From Holothuria scabra (taxonomy: Eukaryota; Echinodermata; Holothuroidea; Aspidochirotida; Holothuriidae): a stretch of 64,000 nt of DNA. Numbering within the stretch: the first letter of the stretch is position 1; each line of letters starts with the position of its first letter. Below, piece by piece: positions 1-11,285 of this stretch. The DNA lies in contig CM074193.1 in NCBI GenBank assembly GCA_037179385.1, forward strand, positions 40,952,846-41,016,845, given 5' to 3'. Below the pieces are notes generated by a model. The model searched no databases. It saw only the letters and a list, made by a program, of their open reading frames with translations, and had not been told where the DNA came from. The translations under genes were made by a program, and so were the position numbers.

Positions 1-1088
1 GATGCCCCAATGTCTAATTAATTTAATTCGAAAATAAACAAATACCCCATGAAACGTACAATTTACGGGTTTTTTTACAACTGTATACTCTTGGTCTGTC
101 ACAACACTGCAATTGTTATCTCATCGCTCGGTGAGGAGGATGAGATATTGTAGTAACTTTGCCTATGGGGCTATATATGGCAATGCCAGCTAAAATCGCA
201 ATGGTTACCATGGTAACGGTAAATTTTCCCAGGTTTCTAGTCTCGAGGTCTAACCCATGGTGAGGTACCCCGGGGTGACTGAAGGTCCAGGGCTGAGAGA
301 GGGGTCAAAACCTGTCCGTGTGTGTGTATAGGTGTGTGTGTGTGTGTCCAATTTTGTTTTCCTAATATCTTGTAAACGGCTGTGCCGATTTTCCTCAAAC
401 TTGGTAGGATGGCACCTTAGGTAGAACAATTGCATGTTAATACACAACCGGAAGTGAAGGTCAAAGGTTACGGGTTAAAGGTCAAATTTAGTGAAATCGA
501 CATTTTCTGCTATATTTCCAAAAGTAAAAGCCCTCCTGACACGAAACTTCACACATATGATGATTGCATCTAGGCCTACCAAAATATGTGGTTGCCATAG
601 CAACAGAGGTCTAAGGTCAAGTGGTAGAATGGAACAAAAAAATTTCAAGTGATAATTTGTTCGTAAAACAACGTTTTTGTCTTTTAAACTCCTACTAGTG
701 GGCTGGACCGATTCTTTTCAAAATTGGTAGGTGGGTACCCCAGGGTGGGAACTTATGTCTCCCAGACCCTCGGAAGTAAAGGTCAAAGATCAGAGGTCAA
801 AGGTCACATTTTGCAAAAAAACACTTTTCTTTACTATTTTGTACTAAAACTTCAAAAGGAAACCTTCATTTTACATGAAACTTCACAAGTATAATAGGGT
901 AGACTAGTTCTACCAAAATATGTAGTTTCCATGGCAACCAAGGTCAAAGGTCACGTGACAGGGGGTCAAATACTTTTTTGTATTCACTTTAACTCTTAAC
1001 GGAAGCATCCCACAAGTCTGAAAGTTTAAATGTAATAGCATAGGCATGATAAGTTGTACCGATATGTGTGGTTGTCATGGCAACGTTG
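1..1088. repeat. Diverged repeat carrying DR1 and RFX-like motifs
   Basis: About 330-bp diverged tandem units at roughly 350-660 and 664-985, with part of a third. They share AGGTCAAAGGTCA-type direct repeats, CACGAAACTTCACA and GTTGCCATGGCAAC-type palindromes (199, 590, 921, 1069). It includes GT-rich runs at about 316-350. No gene seen. Confidence 0.65.
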
Positions 1089-1572
1089 CTGCGTTCCATT
1101 GAGGTTGTGAAGTGGAGAAGTCGTGCATTGCACCAGTTCACAACTTGTGAGAAGCGTTCCATTGGTAAAAACGGATGGCTATACACCATTAAACAGTAGC
1201 AATTATACGTAGACGGTACGTTCGACGTATGCGTAAAATGAGACTGTTCGACGAACAGGCAAATGGACGATCGAGAATTGCGGCAAAGCCGTCTCTGTGG
1301 GTAATATTCAACAGTATCAGTCACCGAATTATAATTGCCTTGATCGCATTTACAACTTACACCAACTGAATATCATTTTTGCAGGTTTAGGGGTCAAATA
1401 CGAAGGTACCTTGATTGTTTATCGCCTTTCGCTATGTCCGCCATTTTGAACTCGAGCTGCTTCAGAAATTCCCAGTTCCCTGCACGACTTCACGAGTTCA
1501 CCACTTCACGAGTTGCAATGGAACGCTTCTCACCGCACGAGTTCACGACTTCACAACCTCAATGGAACGCAG
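1089..1572. mobile_element. Foldback element with repeated CGTTCCATTG arms
   Basis: The left arm (1089-1164) and right arm (about 1475-1572) are inverted. Each bears two copies of GCGTTCCATTG plus repeats of GTTGTGAAG or AGTTCAC. Ends are CTGCGTTCCATTGAGGTTGT and its complement. It interrupts the TF-motif-rich repeat to its left. Confidence 0.8.
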
Positions 1573-2227
1573 TATATCTTTACCCGCGCCTTTCGCTCTG
1601 TATGTTGGACTCTTTATTGTGATGCAATCGTTTTCATGAGGTTGCTAGGATAAGATAACTTTACCGAGCGTTACATTAGCACCACATCTAGACGCGCGCC
1701 GTAGGGCGGGGTTTGTGCCGCCAATTGCGTCATAAAAGTCAGGTTAGCTGTTGCGGCATTTTTCGAAATTGAATTTCGAACGCAGTTTTCCTTCGAATAT
1801 CATTTATGCCGAATTGTACGGGTTTTTAATGGGGTGTGAGATGATATTTGTACAATTCTGTATCAAATCTTGCAATACACAAAAGTTTTTATGGCCGTGT
1901 CACGCCCTCTTTAACCTTCGCTCACTGCTATTGTAGCACCGGTGTTTGCAATTATGTATGCGCAAACACGCGTTACCATGCACATGATTCGATGATTGTG
2001 AGCTCTCTGGTACAGTGTTGCTAACCGTGCCTCCAATGACGTCACCATTTTTGAGACCCGTTCACATACGTTTTTTCGCATTAGTTCGAATTTCAAATGG
2101 GCTGAGCCTGGCCTGTAATTGGGAATTCAAACCGTCGTATGTCGGTATTTATGGACATAATTAAGTAGGGAAATCATTCATTTTTTGTCAAGGTGTACCC
2201 AAAGAACAGTTACTGAGGAACTTACTT
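1573..2227. other. Intergenic, nothing recognised
   Basis: Unique-looking sequence between two foldback elements; no supported coding region. Confidence 0.5.
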
Positions 2228-2494
2228 CAGAAGATTTTCGGCCGACGCATTAATCTTTTCTGCGTACTGGCCTGTGGCGAATCCTAGCCCGTGGCAAGGA
2301 ATAACCCAAGGTATGAAACTGTGGGTGACTAACATTAGGTTAGGCATAGGGCCTACCTATCTTACATATTAGTTCCCTGAAAACTTGGCGGTTTTGAAGC
2401 ATCGCCAAAAAACGTACCTGACAATTTCCTTGCCACGGGCTAGGATTCGCCACAGGCCAGTACGCAGAAAAGGTTTTTCGGCCTGAAATCTTCT
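2228..2494. repeat. Large inverted repeat (foldback)
   Basis: A perfect 46-bp inverted pair (2256-2301 and 2426-2471), with weaker outer arms containing AGAAGATTT and GGCC, surrounds a 124-bp loop. Confidence 0.95.
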
Positions 2495-2606
2495 AACGCC
2501 ACGCGTTCAATATGGCGCACACGCCCAGTTTTTTAATTGAGACGCACTTGATGCGCATATCAGCTCCGGGACACACGTGAAGTTTGCCGTCGCGTCAAAA
2601 TGGAGA

Positions 2607-2826
2607 ATAGAGGCTTTTCACATGACGTCATAATACTCTCCTGTGGCCATGTTGGAGTACATGTAACTACGCAGTAAACCGTACGGGACGCGCTTGCTCG
2701 TTGAATTTGTACACACCGTGCATATCACAGTGCACACTGTGCAGTGCGTTCGGCACAAAGCCACGTGTATTTGGCATGAATGTCCTCCAGCATGGCCGTT
2801 CCGTGACGTAATTGCAAAGCCTCTAT
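2607..2826. mobile_element. 220-bp MITE with CRE-like ends, copy 1
   Basis: Inverted ends ATAGAGGCTTT and AAAGCCTCTAT. Just inside are TGACGTCA (left) and TGACGTAATTG (right), palindromic CREB/ATF-type sites. The interior has GGCCATGTTGGAGTACA. Confidence 0.8.
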
Positions 2827-3621
2827 ACGCTCATACAGCTAGTGCCTGAATAATAACAATTACGCACTTGTCTGAAGCGTCCCTGAAAGCGTCCTCCTTT
2901 TTTAATCGTTGCGTCCATATCCGTATCAGTAAAGTGTAACAGTCAAGCTAGTTTTCTTTAGAGTGTTGCAAGGGGATACCAACATCTTAAAAATAAATTT
3001 GTTCCACAATCTTAGATAGGCCTACTGGAATAAAAGGGCAACCGCTACAAAGATTGGGTAGCCCTTTTCACTTCTTTTATAATCCGGTGTCAGAATTTAA
3101 ATATCCAAATGATGTTTTTTGTTTTTGAATAAGGGGTGCGCCTACAGTTCCAAGAACTTGATTGGTCTGTGCCATATTCTTTCCCCTCGCTATCTTACGA
3201 AAAAAACTTCCGTCCCTTGGAACGAAAAAAAAATCGCTTCCCAAATGGACTTCAAATAGGAATTTCAAAGTTTTGTTGCATGCAGTTTTAGTATGGTAAT
3301 TTTTGTCAATGAAATTCTACTGTAGCATAAAAACAGCACAGATAAAACTTCTAGCACATAAATAGTTCAAGTTCTGGAACCAACTTGCGCACATGTTAGC
3401 GATGAGATATGCAACTCCGTGGATTGCCCTCTTGTTTTCCTTTTGCTTCTTTGGAAATAATTTAAGCTTTTAAGATTAATTAAAGTCACCTTAAATTTTT
3501 AACACATACCTCTTTGAATAATTATTTATCGTTTTCTTTGAAACTGTGTTCCTATGAACACTGAGCCTTTAGTTGGCATATTTTAATTTCAATCGTAATT
3601 ATATACCGCGTGCGTTCACTC
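2827..3621. other. Intergenic, nothing recognised
   Basis: AT-rich spacer with no clear repeat or coding signal. Confidence 0.5.
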
Positions 3622-4030
3622 TTAAAAGTTAATGGGTTATCGAAAACCAGTTATCACATATAAGGATAATAAGTTTACAAAATTGATTCTTAAAGGTTAA
3701 CGCATTTTTGAAAACCAAATCTGATTTTAAAATATTACAAGTCAATGGGTTATTGAACACCAATTATGAATTTTGAGGATGATTATTTCTTTGTTTTCTT
3801 TTTTTTTAAATTCCACCCTTACAGGTTGATGCGTTATTTAAAGCCAATATAAATGAATTTTAAAGTAATACAATTAAGTGGAAGGGTTATGATGGAAAGC
3901 CAATTATGGATTGAAAAAATAGAGTTAGTGAAAACCAGTTATGGATTTTAGAGATATTAAATTTGTAGGATCCATTCTAACAGGTTGATGTATTTTAGAA
4001 AACCAATAACGGATTTAGAAATGATTTAAG
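3622..4030. repeat. Degenerate tandem repeat
   Basis: Irregularly spaced units based on AGGTTAATGCGTTATTGAAAACCAATTATGGATTTTAAA (for example 3626, 3692, 3738, 3822, 3981), 45-85 bp apart. Confidence 0.65.
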
Positions 4031-4184
4031 TTAACAGACTCTCATTTGTGTATTTTCTTAAGCATTCATGAATTCATATGCTTACATTGTTTTCTGAACT
4101 TTTACAGTACTAGTGATGTGAATCTCCTTAAAACTTGAGTATCCTGTTCACACTTGTGGGTTTGAAGTCTCAGGATACGTTGTC

Positions 4185-4392
4185 TATAGAGGTTTTTTTT
4201 CTTATAACGTCATAATACTCCTTATCGGCCATGTTGGAGTACACACTTCACGCTTTTTGGAAAAATGTGTAAACACCCTGTAAATATATCACAGTTCACA
4301 TCATGCGATGCGTTTATCACAAAGCTCTGTGTATTTGGCATAAATGTCCACCAGCATGGCGTTTCTGTGACGTAATTGGAAAGGCTTCACAC
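4185..4392. mobile_element. 220-bp MITE with CRE-like ends, copy 2
   Basis: TATAGAGG at the left, CGGCCATGTTGGAGTACA inside, ATTTGGCATAAATGTCC and GTGACGTAATTGGAAAGGC at the right match the copy at 2607 in order. The right terminal repeat is degraded. Confidence 0.75.
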
Positions 4393-5545
4393 CTACCATT
4401 GAAGTATGTTTATTGTTCTTGCTTGTTTGCTAAAAGTGTGCCTCCGCAGCCATTCCCTAGTCAAACTAAATGAGGGAAGGACAGGGACGAAGCATGAGCC
4501 TCCAATCAACCAAAATATTTTTGAAGAGAGTCGAACATCCGCTTTTTATCAGGGAAGTGTGTTCTATACCAGACCGAGTCACACCGAAAGACTTGGAAAT
4601 ATAAAAAAATGGAACTTATGCCTTTTTGTGTGAGTTAGTTAGTTAGATAGTTCCTGTTGTGGATCAATGGATTGTTTCCCCTACTCTATTGCTCATGCAC
4701 AACGGCAGTATAGGTTCCATTTTTAAAGTCTTCAGTACCGCAAATCAGGATGCTCTAACTACTTGACCATGCAGTCGGTCAAGTTGTGATGTATAACTCC
4801 AACTCACCGATTCAAACCCCACTAAGTAAAGATGCCAAGTAAGGTCAAGGTTGTGAAATTTGATATAGCCCACACTGCTGTAAAACGCACTCAATTGCGC
4901 TTTACAAAGAACAACAAATCAAGGGAAGTATTTCCTGAAAAAGGAAAGAGAAGCACATAAACAGGTTTATTAGATTATGATTTATCAATCATATGTCAAC
5001 TCTTACAACAAAATAAATCCGAATTTTTCACTTTGGACGAGGTACATTTTCTTACGTATGGAGGAAATGGGGGACATAATTATGAGAAGAGGTATTCAGT
5101 CATGAACGAATGATTAAGTGATCACTATTTTATCGAGTTAAATTCAACTTTAATTTTACTTTCTTTCGAGAAATTTTTTTTTTATCTCTGAATGGATAAG
5201 ATTCCATTCCAATAAAATTGAATGTGATTCAATAAAGCATGTGATCGCTGAGGTTAAGTGTTCGGACAAAAATTTCACTTTGAAGTCATTGAGAGGTATA
5301 AGAACAGTTTCAATATCAATTTTATTGTGAAACATTTAACAGGGCTGATACAATTCAGCAGTGCAAATTTCAAGATATATGAAGAGCACTGTATAAGCAG
5401 AGGCGACTGTAATCTATATTCTAGGGGCCATTAAACGGAAATTTGATCAAAATATTCGTCAATATAATAAGAAAATAACAAAGGGAAAAATTTTACCGTT
5501 CTTGTCTCCATGAACGACTTAACTATGTCTTATCTTTATCGAGGA
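4393..5545. other. Intergenic with weak tRNA-like words
   Basis: Around 4745-4830 there are A-box-like (minus, GTAGTTAGAGCATCC) and B-box-like (GGTTTGAATCG) words in the wrong order for a tRNA. A dispersed GAGTTAGTTAGTTAGATAG motif lies at 4632. Otherwise nothing. Confidence 0.45.
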
Positions 5546-6104
5546 TAGTTCGGGAAAGAAACGCTTCTATGTGGGAAAATGAGTATTAGCAAGATCCGGA
5601 GAAACTAACCCGTCTAAGCGGTATGAATATTTATGAGCACTTATAGTGTCTACTCCTTCAAAGTGGCCGGATTTTTACTTGTGTGTACTCAATTTTCAGA
5701 TAATAGTTCATTTACAAACAGCGAAACCACAAAGGACCTTCTACAACGTACTTAGTTTTTAAAGAAAACAGCTCACAAAACTTGCCGCTGTGTCGAGTCC
5801 GTGAATGAAGCTTAGGGCAACGAAGGGAGCAAAATTGTTCGACATCTTCAAAATGACAACGCTTTATTTGTTTCTCTAGCAACAAATAAATTAAATGTGA
5901 TCGAATTTCTCTTTTCTAAATATGGATAAACTTTGCAAGATTTTTTGAACGATAGTCTGCGTTGAATTTGCGTGGAGGTATTGCAATGCATCATGGGAGA
6001 TATTTGAAAACAGCGCCACCCATGCAAGATATTTCACTGTCCCAATGGAAATCGATTTACCCCCCCCCCCCCCCTCCCCCCAAAACGGTTATCCCCCGAA
6101 CCGT
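5546..6104 (-). mobile_element. 603-bp TIR element, inverted degraded copy
   Basis: The left edge ATAGTTCGGGAAAGAAACGC and the right edge CGGTTATCCCCCGAACCG are the inverted ends. Inside, TGCATCATGGGAGATATTTG with GCGCCACCCATG is the complement of the conserved left part of the other copies. A poly(C) run lies at 6060-6081. Confidence 0.75.
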
Positions 6105-7621
6105 CGGAACGAAGCAGCGGGGGAAACTATGGCCCCCATTAATTTCATGATTTTTCAATTCATGACTTCGAATTACACAGTTACAGACACACACACACAC
6201 ACGGGTAATACATATACAATGACAGTCATAAGGCGCTATATAGGCAATTACAGGTTAACCACGACAGAGATCTGGCTAAATATAAAACAAACCTATAACT
6301 GCAACAGTGAGTGACAAAGCGCGTGGTTCTCTGATTGCTTTTTGTGGATTATTTAACAAATTTCTTTGTGTTAAACACATTTCCACTAATGAAATGGAAA
6401 ATACTCAAATCTATGCTTTCCGATTGAATATCAATTTCTTCTGAAAAGTGACAATAGACAATTACACATGCTCAGTAATGTCATACCTTAACAGCTAAGA
6501 AGATCTTAAACCTGTTCTGGGCAGGTTGGAGATTATCCATCAGCTTTGAGTGAACTTATTTTATTCAACGAAAGCCTAGGTGTGTGACAGGTATTGGCCT
6601 GAACGCCTCAGTAATTCACGTCCTTTTTTAGCCTGCGTAGCGCCTCTGTAGCTGCAACCCCCTTCAGGCTGCCGCCCGTCAGGGATTTTTTCGTAGCGAT
6701 GCGCTGGACCAAAAAAATTTGTCCGCCCCGCGGGCTAGTCCTTTTTATGAATCGTAAACTGATCCATTCTCGATAATACCAAGCGAAGAAGTGACATTGT
6801 ATGACCTACGATACTATGGATCGATTAGGCTATTAGGAAAGCGAGGTATTCTGCGGGCTTTTTTGTAAATTTGTAGGCGTGTTTTTAGAAATCTGAGGCA
6901 AAATTGACTCTCGACGATTCTGAAATATAATCCTTAATGTACAATAAAAGAAGAATTAAAACCATAATGAATTCCCAGTAAAAACCAAATATGAAAATAT
7001 ACATCGATTTGGTTCGTAAATACTTTTCCACTCAGCGCAGCTGTCATATATTTCTTCACTCCTTTAACCATGACGAATAAAGCTGAAACCAAGAGTCTGC
7101 CTAGCAGGACAATTTTACCTGCACTTGTAATGAACCTCCCTTAGAAGTATAAGATACATCTCAAATGGTTTGCGTGTTTCTTAATAAGTGATAACGCATC
7201 ACGTGGGACTAATTGGAAATCATTCAATGATTTCGGTATAAAGGGAAGAGCATCACGTTTTCCAAACCTTTTAAACTGGTAAATCGATAGGACGAGACAG
7301 AAAAAAGTTTGAAGGAACATCACGGAAAGGTATCGTGTAAAAATCCAATCCGTAATTAAAATGGCCTAGTAGAGTGTATGTCCTTAAAAATATTCTCGAA
7401 GGAACATCCCTGCATGGAAGGGAAGTATCCCGGATGTACGTAACCTCTCTAATGAAGAACTAAAAAGCGAGTCTAGAAAGAATATAAAAGCTTAAACACG
7501 TGACTGAACCGTCAATGAGGAGCTTCATCAGGCCTAATCAGGGTTGACTTACTTTCTTCAAGTTTTCACGCTCTCTCAACCATGATAAGATAGAACAACT
7601 TTAAACGTCATGTTTTTTAAA
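6105..7621. other. Intergenic spacer around a 110-bp element
   Basis: A short (CA)n lies at 6186-6201 and the 110-bp repeat at 6629-6738; no coding region is supported. Confidence 0.5.
6629..6738. repeat. 110-bp hairpin-type element, copy 1
   Basis: Starts TAGCCTGCGTAGCGCCTCTG and ends CCCCGCGGGCTA, with TTTTTTCGTAGCGATG inside. The TAGCC/GGCTA ends can pair. Confidence 0.7.
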
Positions 7622-7778
7622 CATGGTAACACGTCTCATTACGGCATGGTGAGAGTCAACTTACCGCAAGGGTACATATCTACTTACGGCACGGTGACAC
7701 GTCCAGTTACGGCAGAGTGACACATGTCCTGACGGTAGGGTGACTCGTCTCCTCACCACAGGGTGACGATGCACGACT
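7622..7778. repeat. 23-bp minisatellite, about 6.5 units
   Basis: Degenerate units of the form CACGGTGACACGTCCAGTTA plus CGG repeat with a 22-23 bp period. Confidence 0.85.
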
Positions 7779-7829
7779 ATTTCAGTAACAAAATATCGCT
7801 AACGTTTAAAACTATAGAATTTCATCTTT

Positions 7830-8402
7830 CCTATTAAAGTGTACCTAAAGTAAAAAATTCAAAAATATATATTAAAGACCACGAAAAGTAAATTCTATCG
7901 GTCCAACTCCCATCTTCGTATGACATTCTTGAGGTAAGATATTAAATGTTGAAGTTAATTCACTCAGATATAAATGGGACATTGCGCAACAATTTGTGAT
8001 GTCATTCTTGTACTACCCAAATTACAATCTTTGTATTTCTTTGTTTTTCCATTACTGCACCTTGTACAGAGGTGTGATAGCACTCGTACTATTATGAGAT
8101 GAAGTAATTAATTAAACCCTCCTTGTGCAACATGCTATGCAAGCAAACAGGAAGTGTTCAAGGTCATAAAAACATTTTTAATTTTGGGGGAAAAACAAAG
8201 CATGTTATGTGAGCTGTACAACAAGAAGGTCACAAATTATTGCGCAATAGACCAATTTGTTGTAAGTAAATTAACTTCGACATTTTATATCTAAGCTCTG
8301 GAATGTCATATGAAGATGAAAGCTGGACTGTTAGAATTCAGTTTTCATTCTCCTAAAAATATAGTTTTGATTTTTCTGACTTGAGGTACACTTTGACAGA
8401 TT
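7830..8402. mobile_element. Element with about 130-bp terminal inverted repeats
   Basis: The left arm (about 7830-7968) and right arm (about 8264-8402) are imperfect inverted copies, including AAAGTGTACCT, AATTCTA, CATCTTC(G/A)TATGACATTC and GTTAATT(C/T)ACT. The 295-bp centre is non-coding. Relatives are at 31205-31735 and 52510-52690. Confidence 0.8.
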
Positions 8403-10980
8403 AAACTAATGATATTACTTGTTTTAGTTTTACATACATAACCAAGCCCTAAAGACCTCCCCTTCACCATTCCATTTTGAGTATATCTAGTGGCGACAAT
8501 GCTTTTCAAGGCATCTTAGCTGCAAAATTGTCAATTAGATCAATCGTCGCAGAATAATCACGCGACATATATACGAATGTCACAAGATTTTCGCACGTCG
8601 CTAACATTGTTCATCTCGTATAGGTGGGAAAGGTTCGAATGTGTCGCTAGTGACAACCGCAAGGTTTCCGTTCGTGTTTTTTTAAACATTCCCGTTGTTC
8701 GCATTTAGGTCGCTGGTTCTTCATATTGCGACTATATTTCACTTTTAAACACGCATTAGTTGCAATAAAAAGCAACTTACAAATTACTTGAGGATATGTT
8801 ACCTGAAGGAAGGAACTCCAAAGCCATTTGTCATAAGTCAAGAGTTGCAAATTATTATCAACATTTTCGTAATACTTATGTCGTGAAAAAACGAAGAAAA
8901 ACCGTAAGTCAACTTGTCATAGGAAGGATTCTTTTATAATGCGAAAATTTTGTTATTCATTTGTGCCACAATAGTCAAAATGTCTTACTAATACTTTGCT
9001 GTCATTGACGTTCGACTTGCAAATTAGTACCAGAAAACTTTTTTAAAGCGCTGGTAATACTTTAACTATTTCTGAAAAATCCACCACTAATCCTGCTACT
9101 TTTTTACTAGTAGGTTACTTGATGAATATGCAAAATTTAGTCGCAAGCTATGCGCTAGTGAAATTTCTTCATGAGATCATACCGTAGGTTGTGATTTCAT
9201 TGTCGGGATATTTCGACAGGGAAAAACTGATCCGAATGTTAGACTTTGCAATTTTTTTCAACATTCGCATCCTTAACATTCCTTGTGAAAATCTTGTTTT
9301 GTGCCTTCTTGTCCTTTTAACGATTAATGGTATAGTAACACAGTCCCTATTAACTGACAAGTGGAAGTACAAAAGTGTATGCTGCAAAAAGCTCCAGAGA
9401 TAAATGTTTGGCACATTGCGTTCCTTTATGGGACTTTCTCAGCAATACTTCTAGAAAATATGTTCTATTGATCCTGACAGATTGTAATCATCCGTTACCT
9501 GCTCTTATTCCTCAAGCAAAACCATCCCCTTATTTTATACAATCGTGTCCATTTAAGAAGTCCCATCTCTAAATTGGTGGCTAATTTCTAGTGGACAAAA
9601 CGTTCGTTTTATCATATACGGCTAGCAATCATCCTCGGTGTCATGCAGAATTTGTGAATCCATCTTGATGGTTTGTTGCATAGTGTTGTGATGTTAAATA
9701 AGTGTTTTCTTGAGAAAGATATTTGTTTGGGTTAATTTTCTTGTTTTACTTTTCAACATTATGTTATTTGTAAAATGTTTTCAAAATTTTATCACTTACG
9801 AAAGCAACATGTCCATGCAAACTTTGAAACTGTTTAATGGGATATGACCATCGTCATTTACGACTGCAATGCACGTTTCATGAGAATAACTTAGAATTTT
9901 GTACAAGTTTATCCAGTTTATATGCAAATATGACTTATGCATTCTTTCTTCATTCATTTATGAACATTAAAATTTAATTAGGCCAACTGATAGCTAATCA
10001 GTTAAGTTTAAATATCTTAAAAAGAAATAATTTATGAGAACTGGAAACCAGAATAGGAAATGTGTTTTTTTTTATCTTAAGATTTATTGATTGATTAAAT
10101 TGGTCTGTACAGTTAACCACAATTAAACGCAGCGTTTTTCATTATTAACAAGGCAAGTTTTTATAATTTTATCCGTGTAATATCCAGTTCCAATCACTGA
10201 CTGTCCTATTAAATAATCTTTTTCCATGAATTGATTGAAACGATATGTAACAGTTCACATGTAGGACATAGAAAGCTGTACTGTGGCTGGTGCTTTAAGA
10301 AACAGATATACGAAAGAAATCTAAACACAGGTTGGCTTGAATTGCCTTCATATTTAGTTGCAAAATGCTATCTGTGGTGCAAATTTCCCACGTGACAAAA
10401 TGCAGATGGTGGTGTTCCGGCGATAGGTTTTATTTACCGCGCTAAAAGAACAGGTGATTTACGATCGTCTCCGTAACGATCAAAGTAATGAAAGTTTAAA
10501 ATGACCGGTGTTTTCTTACCAATGCTGGTATGTTATTGATAACACCAATAGATTCGAGACAATGGCTAATCTTTGTTTACCAGAACATGTTTATCGGAAT
10601 ATAGAAACACTGAAGAAGTCTTTCAAGAAAATTTTATGTAAATTACTGTTGCATGAAAAGTTCTGAATAATTTTCGGGGAAGAAATTAACAAAGATGCAA
10701 GTGTTCAAACATTCTCCTTAACACTGTAACCGATCACAACGTTACACTATGTGATCACTAGATCATTTTTTAGTTAAAAAACAAGTCAATACAAATGTAA
10801 TGCAGAATTAAAATTATTAAAAATAATGATAAAATCATTAAAAGCAAAAGTAGTCTTGGGGAATAATTTGTGACATTTTTCTTAAACAACTCAATTGTCC
10901 TGTTTTGTTCCATTTTGTGATTAATGGAATTTGAGAAGCGAAAAAATTGACATTACAAATGATTGCGTTATCTACCATTT
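8403..10980. other. Intergenic, nothing recognised
   Basis: AT-rich; overlapping open frames on both strands near 9170-9410 show no domain or splice context. Confidence 0.5.
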
Positions 10981-11285
10981 TTAAAGGCATATTTTCATCA
11001 TCCCAAACAGTTCCAATTCTCCCAACCTACTTACTTCCAGCCCCTCCCACATTTATCTAAAACTCATCTTTATCCAAACACAATCCTAGTTTATTGCTTC
11101 ATGGCTTGTCCCAGTGGCCATACAAGTCCATAATGTGTAATCAAGACACTCTCAGTGCCCATGTTGTGTAATTTAGTTATGATGCATTGTTTGAATGTGA
11201 TGCCAGTCAAAGAGCTGTACCAATTGAGAGTTTTGATATATGCATACTGAAACTGTAGTTTGGGGTGACGAATGACTGCCTTTAA
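10981..11285 (+). mobile_element. Family A MITE, copy 1 (305 bp, TTAA ends)
   Basis: The element starts TTAAAGGCA and ends TGCCTTTAA. If TTAA is the target duplication, as in piggyBac-type transposition, the terminal repeat is AGGCA. It is non-coding. A second copy at 23904-24208 has the same length and only seven differences. Confidence 0.9.

Noticed and set aside
4740..4830. Possible tRNA gene
   Set aside because: A-box and B-box-like words are in the wrong order on the same strand.
7515..7545. CTGATGA on the minus strand
   Set aside because: No GAAA core or stem II follows.
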